48,614 nucleotides of DNA. It comes from Actinomycetes bacterium (GTDB lineage: Bacteria; Actinomycetota; Acidimicrobiia; Acidimicrobiales; Acidimicrobilacustridaceae). This document shows positions 15,011 through 25,300 of the stretch, in pieces. Below the pieces are notes generated by a model, which was not told the origin of the DNA, ran no database searches, and worked only from the letters and a program-made list of their open reading frames with translations. The stretch lies in assembly GCA_029782025.1 (NCBI GenBank), contig JAKOVR010000207.1:1-48614 (forward strand), in the 5' to 3' direction. Position numbers and translations under genes: made by a program. Position 1 is the stretch's first letter. The number at the start of each line of letters is the position of its first letter.

Positions 15011-16444
15011 ATGGCGGTCGTGGCCAGCGATCCCGACGTGGTGGTGGTGGGCGCCGGCCCCAACGGGCTCACCGCCGCGGTGGTGCTGGCCATGGCTGGC
15101 CGGCGGGTGCTCGTGGTCGAGGCCGCGCCCACGCCGGGGGGCGGCACCCGGTCGGCCGAGCTCACCCTCCCCGGGTTCGTCCACGACGTGTGCTCGGCCA
15201 TCCACCCCCTCGGGCTGGCGTCCCCGGCCCTGCGGTCGCTGCCCCTCGCCGACCACGGCCTGCGCTGGGTGCACCCCGACGTCCCGCTGGCCCATGTCGT
15301 GGACGGGGAGGCGCCGGCGATCCTGCACCGGTCGGTCGAGGACACCGCCGACGGTCTCGGCCCCGAGGACGGGCCGGTGTGGCGGGCGCTGTTCGGCTCG
15401 CTGGTCGACGCCGGGACCGCCCTGAGCGACGGCCTGCTGTCCCCCCTCGCCATCCCGCCCCGGCACCCCGTGGCGCTGGCTCGCTTCGGGCCGCCCGGCA
15501 TCCTCTCCGCCTCCCGACTCGGCCGGCGGTTCGCCTCGGCCCGGGGGAGCGGCCTGTTCGCCGGGCTGGCCGCCCACTCGATCCTGTCGCTGCGGGCCCC
15601 GGCCACCGCGGGCTACGGACTCATGCTCGGCATGCTCGCCCACCGCGTGGGCTGGCCGATGGCCGAGGGCGGGTCGCAGCGCATCGCCGACGCGCTGGTG
15701 TCGCTCCTCGCCGCCCACGGCGGCTCGGTCGAGTGCGGCCGCGAGGTCCGCTCGCTGGCCGAGCTCCCGTCGACGGCCACCGTCCTGCTCGACCTCACGC
15801 CGCGGCAGGTGATCGCCATCGCCGGCGACCGCCTCCCCGATCGCTACCGCGGCCGCCTGGCCCGCTTCCGCTACGGCCCTGGCGTGCACAAGGTCGACTG
15901 GGCGCTCGACGGCCCGGTCCCGTGGACCGACCCGGCGGTGGCCGGCGCCGGCACCGTGCACCTCGGCGGGTCGCTGGCCGAGGTGGCCGCTGGCGAGGAG
16001 GACGTCATGCAGGGCCGCCATCCCGAGCGACCCTTCGTCCTGCTGGCCCAGCCGAGCCGGTTCGATCCGAGCCGGGCCCCCGACGGCCGCCACACGGTGT
16101 GGGCCTACTGCCACGTTCCGGCCGGCTCGACGGTGGACATGACCGACCGGATCGAGGACCGCATCGAGGCCCATGCCCCCGGGTTCCGTGACCGGATCCT
16201 CGCCCGCCACGTGATGGGGCCGGCGGCCATGGAGCGCTACGACGCCAACTACATCGGCGGCCACATCAACGGCGGCGCCGGGGATCTGCGCCAATTTGTG
16301 GCCCGGCCGACCCTTGGCCTGCACCCGTGGCGGACGCCGGTCGAGGGCCTGTACCTCTGCTCGTCGTCCACGCCCCCCGGCCCCGGCGTCCACGGCATGT
16401 GCGGCTGGCACGCCGCCCACGAGGTCCTCGCCCACGCCGACTGA
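15011..16444 (+). CDS. FAD-dependent oxidoreductase (phytoene desaturase/amine oxidase-like)
   Basis: A 477-residue flavoprotein. Residues 9-40 are the Rossmann FAD motif (VVVVGAGPNGLTAAVVLA, then VLVVEAAPTPGGGTRS with the GGxxR-type extension). A central substrate region contains HDVCSAIHPLGLASP and GGSQRIADALVSLL, and the C-terminus LYLCSSSTPPGPGVHGMCGW closes the FAD site. These match the CrtI-like / NAD(P)-FAD oxidoreductase group common in actinobacteria, whose substrates are mostly unknown; no carotenoid genes are nearby. No clear ribosome site precedes the ATG. A type B palindrome starts 10 bases after the stop. Confidence 0.9.
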   Translation: MAVVASDPDVVVVGAGPNGLTAAVVLAMAGRRVLVVEAAPTPGGGTRSAELTLPGFVHDVCSAIHPLGLASPALRSLPLADHGLRWVHPDVPLAHVVDGEAPAILHRSVEDTADGLGPEDGPVWRALFGSLVDAGTALSDGLLSPLAIPPRHPVALARFGPPGILSASRLGRRFASARGSGLFAGLAAHSILSLRAPATAGYGLMLGMLAHRVGWPMAEGGSQRIADALVSLLAAHGGSVECGREVRSLAELPSTATVLLDLTPRQVIAIAGDRLPDRYRGRLARFRYGPGVHKVDWALDGPVPWTDPAVAGAGTVHLGGSLAEVAAGEEDVMQGRHPERPFVLLAQPSRFDPSRAPDGRHTVWAYCHVPAGSTVDMTDRIEDRIEAHAPGFRDRILARHVMGPAAMERYDANYIGGHINGGAGDLRQFVARPTLGLHPWRTPVEGLYLCSSSTPPGPGVHGMCGWHAAHEVLAHAD

Positions 16445-16453
16445 CCCCCGTTT

Positions 16454-16504
16454 CCCTGTGGGTGCGCAATGTCACGGTGCCCGGTGCATTGCGCACCCAC
16501 AGGG
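16454..16504. repeat. GGGTGCG palindrome, type B (inverted)
   Basis: Perfect 18-bp arms (CCCTGTGGGTGCGCAATG) enclose TCACGGTGCCCGGTG, the exact reverse complement of the loop at 9931-9945. It begins 9 bases after the FAD oxidoreductase stop and precedes the thioesterase gene. Confidence 0.95.
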
Positions 16505-16571
16505 GAATCGGGAGGGGTGCCAGCACCCCCGTCTGTCCACGATCGGCTGGCACCCGGAGGGCGCGGCCGCG

Positions 16572-17441
16572 ATGCCGGGCGACGTCTACGTGCGGCACCA
16601 CCGCGAGCAGCGGGAGGGGGCGCCGCTCGGGGTGCGGGGCGGCGTGCTCGACGTGGCGGCCGGGCGGGTGCGGCTCTACGAGGAGCTGGCCCACGCCGAG
16701 ACGGGCGAGCTGGCGGCCACGTTCGTGCTGGCTTTCGGCGGCCCGGCGTCCGAGGCCGTCGTCGGCGCGGCAGCGGCCCACGTCGTCGAGGTGCCCGAGC
16801 ACGGCCGGTGGCGCAGCATCTCGCCCGACGACGACGTGGTGGGCACGGCACCGACCTTCGAGGTGGTGGTCGAGCGTGACCTGGCCCAGCGGGAGGTCCG
16901 CACCATCCGGCCCGAGGAGGCCGGCGATCCCGGCGCTGGCGATGACGGCGATGTCGGCGCGGGCGGTGCGGCCCCGTCGCTGTCGATCGCCGAACTGGTG
17001 TGGGGCGGGACGCCCACGCCGGGTCGGGGGTTCCAGCCGCTGCACCGGCTCGCCGACGGCGGCCAGATGGGGTTCGCCACCCTCGAGACCCGCGCCACCT
17101 GGACCCGCCCGTTGCGGGCCGGCGACCGGGTGCAGAGCTTCGGGGCCGAGGTCGACCGCGCCGAGAAGACGATGCTCACCCGCAGCTGGGTGTTCGACGT
17201 CGACCGGGCCGAGCTGGTGGCGGTGTTCTCCGTGGTCAACGTGGCCTTCGACCTGACCTCCCGCCGCGCCATCCCCATCCCGGCCGACCTGCGCCGGCGC
17301 GGGGCCGCCCGCCTCCACGCCGACCGGGCCTGTGGAGCGACTCCCAACCCCGCCCGATCCCCGTGGGTGCGATTTGTTCGCGAACGCGAACAATTCGCAC
17401 CCACAGGAATCCGAGAAGCGCGGGCTGGCGGGGTGACCTGA
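16572..17441 (+). CDS. Acyl-CoA thioesterase-like (double hotdog) protein, 3' end overlapping a palindrome
   Basis: A 289-residue protein. The N-terminal half (YVRHHREQREGAPLGVRGGV, then RLYEELAHAETGELAATFVL) and the second half (GGQMGFATLETRATWTRPL, then RAGDRVQSFGAEVDRAEKT and VFDVDRAELVAVFSVVNVAFDL) each look like a hotdog module, joined by an Asp/Gly-rich linker. This fits acyl-CoA thioesterase-like proteins that hydrolyse or bind acyl-CoA. GGAGGG lies upstream of the ATG at 16572. The normal domain appears to end near RRAIPIPADLRRRG; the final 35 or so residues run through the palindrome at 17363-17404 (SPWVRFVREREQFAPTG) and end beyond it, so the tail is probably acquired. Confidence 0.75.
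   Translation: MPGDVYVRHHREQREGAPLGVRGGVLDVAAGRVRLYEELAHAETGELAATFVLAFGGPASEAVVGAAAAHVVEVPEHGRWRSISPDDDVVGTAPTFEVVVERDLAQREVRTIRPEEAGDPGAGDDGDVGAGGAAPSLSIAELVWGGTPTPGRGFQPLHRLADGGQMGFATLETRATWTRPLRAGDRVQSFGAEVDRAEKTMLTRSWVFDVDRAELVAVFSVVNVAFDLTSRRAIPIPADLRRRGAARLHADRACGATPNPARSPWVRFVREREQFAPTGIREARAGGVT
17363..17404. repeat. GGGTGCG palindrome inside a coding sequence
   Basis: GTGGGTGCGATTTGTTCGCG pairs with CGCGAACAATTCGCACCCAC across a 2-base loop, with one T-T mismatch. It is in frame and without a stop in the thioesterase gene, unlike the other copies. Confidence 0.93.
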
Positions 17442-17495
17442 CGATCCGTCAGACTCGGGAGGCGTCGCCGACGCCCGTCGGCCCGGAGGTACCCC

Positions 17496-19265
17496 ATGAC
17501 CAGCAGCGACCCGTCGTCGATCGACGAGGCCAAGGCCCGGTACGCGGCCGAGCGGGCCAAGCGCCTGCGGGAGGACGGGCTCGCCCAGTACGAGGGGCTG
17601 AAGGAGCACCACCTCGACCGCGACCCGTGGGCCGATCCGGACTTCACCCGTGACCCGGTGGTCGAGGACGTCGACGTCGTCGTCCTCGGCGGCGGGTTCG
17701 CCGGGCTCCTCACCGGCATCAACCTCACCAAGCGGGGCGTCTCGAGCTTCCGCATGATCGAGAAGGCGGCCGACTTCGGCGGCACCTGGTACTGGAACCG
17801 CTACCCGGGCTGCATGTGCGACGTCGACGCCACCATCTACCTCCCGCTGCTGGAGGAGACCGGCTACATGCCGACCGAGCGCTACGCCAGCGCCACCGAG
17901 ATCTTCGGGTACTGCCAGCAGCTCGGCCGCCACTTCGGCCTCTACGACCACGCCCTGTTCCAGACCGAGGTCGAGTCGGCGACGTGGGACGACGAGGCTG
18001 GCCGGTGGACCGTCACCACCACCCGCGGCGACGAACTCCGCGCCCGGTTCTTCGTGGCCGCTGGTGGCCTCATGCACAAGGCCAAGCTGCCCGGCATCCG
18101 GGGCATCGACCAGTTCGCCGGCAAGGCCTTCCACACCACCCGGTGGGACTACGCCTACACGGGCGGCAGCCCCACCGAGCCCATGGACGGCTTGGCCGAC
18201 AAGCGCGTCGGGATCATCGGCACCGGGGCGACGGCCGTGCAGGTCGTCCCCCAGCTCGCCCGCGCCGCCAAGGAGGTGTACGTCTTCCAGCGCACCCCGT
18301 CGGCGGTGGGGGTGCGGGCCCAGCAGAAGATCGACGAGGCCTGGTTCCGGTCGCTCCCGCCGGGCTGGCAGGCCGAACGCACCCGCAACTTCACCCAGGT
18401 CGTCACCGGCAACAAGCCCCCGGTCGACCTCGTGGCCGACGGGTGGAGCGCCGTGCTCGGCGAGGACACCCAACGGGAACCGGCCGACGAGGCCGCCCGA
18501 GCCCGGCTCGAAGCCATCGACTTCGAGGTGATGGAAGGATTCCGGCGGCGCATCGACGAGATCGTCGATGATCCCGACACCGCGGAGAAGCTCAAGCCCT
18601 GGTACGGCAAGCACTGCAAGCGGATCTGCTTCCACGACGAGTACCTGCAGGCCTTCAACCGGCCGAACGTCCACCTCGTCGACACCGATGGCAAGGGCGT
18701 GCAGGAGATGACCGCGGCCGGGCCGGTGGTCGACGGCACCGAGTACCCGCTCGACCTCCTGGTGTTCGCTTCGGGGTTCGAGATCACCACCGGCCTCGTC
18801 GACCGCCTCGGCTTCGACCCGGTCGGCCGGGGCGGCGTGCGGCTGAGCGAGCGCTGGCACGACGGCACCCACTCCCTCCACGGGATCCTCACCGCCGAGC
18901 TCCCCAACTTCATGGTGGTCAGCTTCATCCAGGCCGGGTTCGGCCTGAACTTCGTCCACTTCCTCTCGGCGTCGACCGACCACATCACCTGGATGATCGA
19001 GCACTGCCTGACCGAGGGCATCTCCTCGATCGAGGCCACGGTCGAAGCCGAGGACGCGTGGCTCGACCTGTTGTGGCAACGCTCGGGCCCGCTGGCCCGC
19101 TACAACAAGACGTGCACGCCGAGCTACGGCAACAGCGAAGGGTCCCGCACCACGTTGGCCGCCCGCGCCGCCGTCTACTCCGGGTCGCTCATCGACTACG
19201 CCGATCTCCTCTTGGCGTGGCGCGACGAGGGCAGCCTCGCCGGCACGCGGGTGGCCCGGGCCTGA
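17496..19265 (+). CDS. Flavin-containing (Baeyer-Villiger-type) monooxygenase
   Basis: A 589-residue FAD/NADPH monooxygenase. VVVLGGGFAGL (residues 61-71) is the FAD Rossmann motif, DFGGTWYWNRYPGCMCDV the GGTW segment, FAGKAFHTTRW (207-217) the FxGxxxHxxxW fingerprint of Baeyer-Villiger enzymes, and GIIGTGATAVQ the NADPH Rossmann motif. The N-terminal 55 residues form the helical extension seen in larger type I BVMOs such as steroid or cyclopentadecanone monooxygenases. It would insert oxygen next to a ketone, possibly in a cyclic or steroid-like substrate. GGAGGT 5 bases before the ATG makes the start secure. It follows the thioesterase gene by 54 bases. Confidence 0.92.
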   Translation: MTSSDPSSIDEAKARYAAERAKRLREDGLAQYEGLKEHHLDRDPWADPDFTRDPVVEDVDVVVLGGGFAGLLTGINLTKRGVSSFRMIEKAADFGGTWYWNRYPGCMCDVDATIYLPLLEETGYMPTERYASATEIFGYCQQLGRHFGLYDHALFQTEVESATWDDEAGRWTVTTTRGDELRARFFVAAGGLMHKAKLPGIRGIDQFAGKAFHTTRWDYAYTGGSPTEPMDGLADKRVGIIGTGATAVQVVPQLARAAKEVYVFQRTPSAVGVRAQQKIDEAWFRSLPPGWQAERTRNFTQVVTGNKPPVDLVADGWSAVLGEDTQREPADEAARARLEAIDFEVMEGFRRRIDEIVDDPDTAEKLKPWYGKHCKRICFHDEYLQAFNRPNVHLVDTDGKGVQEMTAAGPVVDGTEYPLDLLVFASGFEITTGLVDRLGFDPVGRGGVRLSERWHDGTHSLHGILTAELPNFMVVSFIQAGFGLNFVHFLSASTDHITWMIEHCLTEGISSIEATVEAEDAWLDLLWQRSGPLARYNKTCTPSYGNSEGSRTTLAARAAVYSGSLIDYADLLLAWRDEGSLAGTRVARA

Positions 19266-19290
19266 TCACCGGTCACGTAGCCGGATCACC

Positions 19291-19322
19291 AGCCGCCCGG
19301 CTGCCCAGCCGCCCGGCTGCCC
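19291..19322. terminator. Tandem small hairpins between convergent genes
   Basis: The 16-base unit AGCCGCCCGGCTGCCC occurs twice in tandem, and each unit folds (AGCCG-CC-CGGCT). It lies in the 67-base gap between the monooxygenase stop and the giant gene's stop and could end transcription in both directions. There is no U-tract. Confidence 0.45.
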
Positions 19323-19332
19323 GGCCGGCCGG

Positions 19333-22300
19333 TCAGCCGGTGACGTAGCCGGCGACGTCGAAGAGGACGTCGACGTCGCCTTGGTTGTTGAACAGGTCGA
19401 TGGTGCCGCCGGTGCCGACCTGGACGATGGCGAGGTTGGGGACGGTCTGCCCGGCGACCACGTTGAGGTTGGAGGCCACGGGTTGGCTCTGGCCGGTGGG
19501 CCAGAGGGTGAGGTGGCTGGCGTGCCCCGGGTTCACGGCGGTGACGTTGAGGACCACGGCGGTGACGCCGCTAGCGGGCACGCCGCCGACGCCGGTGACG
19601 GCCACCGAGCGGGTCTGGCCGGGGCCGAGGCGGGTGGCGGGGCTGCCGACGCCGCTGCGGGTGTCGAGGATCCGGACAGGCGGTACGGCGTGGTAGGCAC
19701 CGCTCGCCAAGGCGACCGCCCCGGGGTCGCCGAACCAGCCGGCGACGTCGAAAAGGACGTCGACGTCGCCTTGGTTGTTGAACAGGTCGATGGTGCCGCC
19801 GGTGCCGACCTGGACGATGGCGAGGTTGGGGACGGTCTGGCCGGCGACCACGTTGAGGTTGGAGGCGTCGGGTTGGGTTTGGCCGGTGGGCCAGAGGGTG
19901 AGGTGGCTGGCGTGGCTCGGGTTCACGGCGGTGACGTTGAGGACCACGGCGGTGACGCCGGTAGCGGGTACCCCTCCGACGCCGGTGACGGCCACCGAGC
20001 GGGTCTGGCCGGGGCCGAGGCGGGTGGCCGGGCCGCCGATCCCGGTGCGGGTGTCGAGGATCCGGTCCGGCGGCAGGGCCACGTAGGCCGCGCCCGGGCC
20101 GATCTCGGGGACGGCGGCGGCCGAGCCGCCGGCGGGCGCGCCGGCCGGACCGCCGGCCGGGGCCGCCCCGAGCCCGACCTCCCCGCCGCCGCCGAGGTCG
20201 AACCAGCCGGCGACGTCGAAGAGGACGTCGACGTCGCCTTGGTTGTTGAACAGGTCGATGGTGCCGCCGGTGCCGACCTGGACGATGGCGAGGTTGGGGA
20301 CGGTCTGGCCGGCGACCACGTTGAGGTTGGAGGCGTCGGGGCGGGTCTGGCCGGTGGGCCAGAGGGTGAGGTGGCTGGCGTGGCTCGGGTTCACGGCGGT
20401 GACGTTCAGGGCGACGGCCGCCGCCTTGCCCGCCGGCACGCCGCCCACGCCGGTGACGGCCACCGAGCGGGTCTCGCCGGGTCCGAGGCGGGTGGCCGGG
20501 CCGCCGACGCCGGTGCGGGTGTCGAGGATGCGGGCCGGCACCAGCGGGTGGTAGCCGCCCGACGTGGCGGGGAGCAGCACCCCGATGGTGTTCGACCACG
20601 TGTTGGTGGCGATGGCCGGGTTCTGGTCGAAGACGATGGACGCCTCGGCCGGGATCACGGCCCCGATCGGCGTCGACGGCAGGACGCGAGCCGAGTACTC
20701 GATCACGCCTTCGCCTTCGGGCGAGGTGACGTTGGGGGGCAGGAACCCGGCGTCGGGGTCGGTGGGGAGGTCGCCGGTGGCCGGATCGATCGTGGTGAAG
20801 GTCCAGGTGACGACCCGGGTGTCGACGTCGAGATCGGCGCGGACGCGCACCGAGTACGGACCGGCGCCCAGCGGCACGGTGGTCTCGTAGCTGCGCCGGC
20901 CGGTGGGGACCGTGAGGCGGGTCGACCCCCAGCCCACGTCACCGAGCTCGAAGGTCTCGAGGTCGACGTCGGGATCGAGGGTGGTGGTCACGACCACCTG
21001 GGCGGCCGGCGCCCCGGCGGTGGCGAGGTTCTCGAAGTGGATGACGTAGCCCAGCCGGGCGTCCTTGGTGACGAACCGGGGCGCTCCCTGGCCCTCGGGC
21101 CCGTCGATCGAGTTCGGGTCCACGGGGTTGCCGTAGGAGGTCCGGCTGTCACTGTCGTGGTTGCCGGGGCGGTCCGGGTCGCCCGGCGGGGCCGGATCGG
21201 TCGGCGGAGGCGGTGGCTTGGTCGGATCGGGGGGCGGCGGCGGATCGCAGTTGCCGTCGGGTGGCATCGGCTGACCGTTGGGGCACTTGCAGCTGTTGTC
21301 CTGGATGGACTGGAACACCGCGACGGCCTTCTCGTAGTCGCGGAACAGCCGCTCGTATTGCATCTCGTCGGTGGCGTAGCGGCTGACGAAGGCGAGGCTG
21401 TCGTTGTGGGCGGACGAGAACGAGTCGCCGAGGTACTTCAGCTTGTTGAGGATGCCGAGGTAGTTCCCCACCGTGGCGGCGCGGGTGAAGCCGGTCCCGA
21501 GGGAACGGATGGCCCCACCCACACGGAGCGACGCGTTGGCGGTGTTGACCGCCGTCTCCCACTGCTGGAACCCGGACAGGGGCTCGCCCCACCAGGCTCG
21601 GGCCGCGGACGGGAGGACGCCGGACCCGGCACCGACGCCATCGGGCGTTGCCGTGGGGACCCCGACGAGGTCACCGAAGTTCTGCCAGCCGAAGTTGACC
21701 AGCTCGGCGCTGCTGGCCGTGGTCAGGTAACCGGCCTTGGCCGTGAACACCATGCCGTCGGCGCCCTTGCCGAGGCTCACCCAGCTCTCGAGGCCGTACT
21801 GGGTGGCTTCGGCGGCGATGCCGAAGGCGTCGGTCACGCCCTGGATGTTCTGGTCGATGTAGTCGTTGCGCCATTTGAAGTAGGCGGCGTTCTTCTTCGT
21901 CTGCAGGTCGAAGGCCTTCTGCCAGGCCTCCTGCTGGGAGGGGCACCAGTTCGGGTCGAGGGCGCCGAGGCGGGTCTCGAGCCGACCGTCGTCCGACGTC
22001 AGCGGCTCGGGCTCCTTCCACACGTCGGTCTCGGGTTCGGTCTTCACCTTGTTGATGGGGAGGCCGGCGTCGGGGGCGGGGGGCACCACGTCGGGCTGGA
22101 GACCCACGTCGGCCTGGCCGGCGGGCCATCCCACCGGCTGCTCGGCGCGGTCGCCGCCGTCCGCTTGCACCGACAGGCTGGCGTTGGCCGGCGCGTTCGA
22201 GAACGAGTAGCTCCCGTCGGGGCCGGCGTTCGTGGTCCGGACCGGGTGGCCGTTGGCATCCTTCAAGGTGACCTTGGCCCCCGGGACGGCCACGCCCGGG

Positions 22301-25300
22301 CCTCCCGTGACCTTGCCGGTGACCGGCGCGCCGTTGGGGGGCAACGGGGTGACGATCGGCGTGCCGACGACCGCGGCTCGACGGCCCCCGGCCACGGTGC
22401 GGACGCTCGAGACCTTGGCCCCGGGCGGTTGGGACGCGGCGGCGGCCAGGTGCACCATGCCGTGCACCCCGTCGTCGAACCAGATGTCGTAGGTGGCGTC
22501 GGCCAGGCTGGTCACGCGCCATGACCCGTCGTCGGCGGTGATGGTCAGGACCTCGTCGGTGCTGCCGGTGCGGAACAGGTGGACGGCGACCCCGCCGAGC
22601 GGTGTGGCCGCGTCGTCGGTGACGGTGCCGAACAGGACGTGCCCGTCCTGCAGGTCGAGGGGCACGGTGACCGGATCGGTACCGTTCACGGTCACGGTGG
22701 TGGTCGTGTTCTGCAGGTCGGCGCCCCGGACCGACACGGTGTAGTCGCCGGCGGCGAGGTGGTCGACGGTGGCCGCGCCCGAGCTGTCGGTGACGAGCTC
22801 GATGGCGTCGGCGTCGGCGCCGCCCACGACGGGGGCGAGGACGACGCGGGCGCCCGTCACCGTGGCCTGACCGGCGCTGGTGGCCGACACCTGCACGGTG
22901 ATCTTCGATGTGCCCGGGCCGAGGTCGCCCAGGTCGACGGTGCCGGTGTTGGTGACCGCGATGCCCGTGCGGACGATGGTCCCGACCCCGGGGGCCAGCA
23001 CGGCGAGGTCAACGGTGGTGGCGGCCCGCACGGGCAGCCGGAAGCGACCGTCGGCGCCGGTGATCAGCGGCGTGGCCGCCCCGGAACCCCCGAGGACGGC
23101 CAGGACCTTGACCGATGCCGCCGGCTGGCCGTCGGCGCGGAGCACCCGACCGGTGAGTCCACCGACGTCGGCTACCAGCTGCAGATCGCTCGACGTGGTC
23201 GTGTCGTCGAGGGTGACGACCTGCCCGCCGATGCCGCCTTGCACCGCCACGTCGTACGTGCCTTGCGGGACCTCCTGACCGAAGTCGAAGACGCCGGCGC
23301 TGTCGGTGGCCTTCACCGAGAACAACCCGCCCCGCAGCGAGGCGGTGACCCCCAGCCCGGGCACCCCGGCGCCTCCCGAGTCGACGACGCGGCCGTGGAT
23401 GCGGCCGAGCCGGTGCAGCGTGACCCCGATGTCGGTGGTGGTCGCGGCGGCGACGGTGGCGGTGGTGCGGCGCGGGGCGAAGCCCGGGGCCTCGACGTCG
23501 ACCAGCACGGTGCCGGCCGGGAGGCCGGGGATGGTGGCGGTGCCGTCGACCGCGGTGGTGGCCGTGGCCACCGGCGTCCCGGGTGCGCCCACCTTCACCG
23601 TGGCGCCGGTGATCGGCGCGCCGTCGGGGTCCTGCACGGTGGTGCGGAGGGAGGCGGGGTCGGTGAGGGTGATGACCACACCGGTGACCGCGGCCCCGTT
23701 CACCGTCACGAGGTTCGACGCCGCGCCCAGCCCGGCCAGGCTGCCGAGCAACCGGTAGTCGCCGTCGGGGACGCCGGGCACGGTGAAGGTGCCGTCGGCC
23801 GCCGTGGTGACCGTCGGGACGTCGGGGCCGAGGGCAGGGGTGGGATAGGCGATGTCGGTGCCGACGAAGACGGTGGCGCCCGCCCGCGGCTGGGCGTCGG
23901 GCCCGACCACGGTGCCGCTGATCGAGCCGCCCCGCGGGAACACGATGTCGCGCACGGTGTCGCCGCCGGCCGGGTCGCCCACCACGAGGGCCGTCGGGCC
24001 GAAGGGCAGGTTGGGCGACGCTGCGGCCCGCAACGGGACAGTGCCGGGACGCACGCCGTGGAGCTCGTAGTAGCCATCGGTGGCCGAGGTGCCGGTGGCC
24101 GGCACGGCCGTGACCGGATCGGTGGCCGACACGGCGGCCCCCGGCACGGCGGCCAGGTCGCCGTAGCGCTGCACGAAGCCCTTGACGATGGCGCCGTCGC
24201 CGACCTCGAGGTCGTGGCGGGCGCCACCGGCCGGGACGTCGACGTCGATCAGCCCGGGGAGGAGGTAGCCGTCGACCCACAGGTCGTGGTGCCCCGGCGC
24301 GGCGTCGCGCACGGCGTAGGAGCCGTCGGGCCACACGGGCGCCACGATGGGGCCCGAGCCGTCGCGGGAGAGCAGGCGGACGGCCCCGCCGGACGCGGGC
24401 GAGCCGTCGGTGCGCCGGACCTGACCCCACAGGGATGCGCCCGGCGCGAACACCATGGCCTGGTCGACGAGGAAGGTCAGGAGCTCGGCTTCGGTGGCGG
24501 GATGACGTCCGACCGCCTCTGCGTCGCCGGCGGCGCGGGTGAGCAGATCGACGTAGCCGCCCCACGTGTCGGGCGGGGTGCCGCCGAGGAGGTGGGCGAG
24601 CACGTCGTTCCACGCCGTGTCGCTGAGCCCGACCGGCCGGTATGGCGCGAAGCGGGCGGCGACGTCGGTGGCGTCGGTCTGGCTGGCGGTCACGAGTCGG
24701 GCGTGGAAGTCCACGTCGACCCGACCGCCGGCCAGCACCTTGTCGAGCGTGGCCTGGCTGGCCACGAAGCGGATCGGGATCTCGATGGTGGCGTGGGGCG
24801 GCACCCGGTGCCGGGGCCCACCCGGGGTGCGGGGGACGATGGCGATCGGGCCGTCCACGTAGGCGGTGTGGCCGGGGGGCAGGAAGCGGGCGCCGCCGGC
24901 GGCATCGAGCAGCACGAGCGGGAGCGGCTGATCGGTGCCGCCCGTGTTGTGCACCGACAGATGGGCGGTGGCGGCCCAGTTCGTGCGCATCCGGCCCGGG
25001 GTCGTGATCAGGACCTGCAGGTCGCCGGGGTCGGCGGCGTCCACGGTGTAGGCCCCGGATCGGGTGGCGATGTTGGTGTCGGGCCGGGTGACCGTGACGT
25101 CGTAGCTCCCGGTCGGGAGGCCGGTGAGGTCGAAGCGGGCCTCGAGCTCGCCGTTGCCGCGCACGTCGACGGCGGTGGCGTCCCGACTCGTGCCGCCCTG
25201 GCTGAGGGTCACCGTGCTGCCGGGCACGAAGCCGCCGCCCCGGATCACCGTGGTGGCCTCGCCCTGGTTGGAGCCGGCGGCCGGGCTCACCGAGGTGATC

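Noticed and set aside
9997..19265. A biosynthetic cluster for a lipid or steroid product
   Set aside because: The oxidative genes are on both strands, in separate small operons, with no carrier protein or synthase; a dispersed catabolic set fits better.
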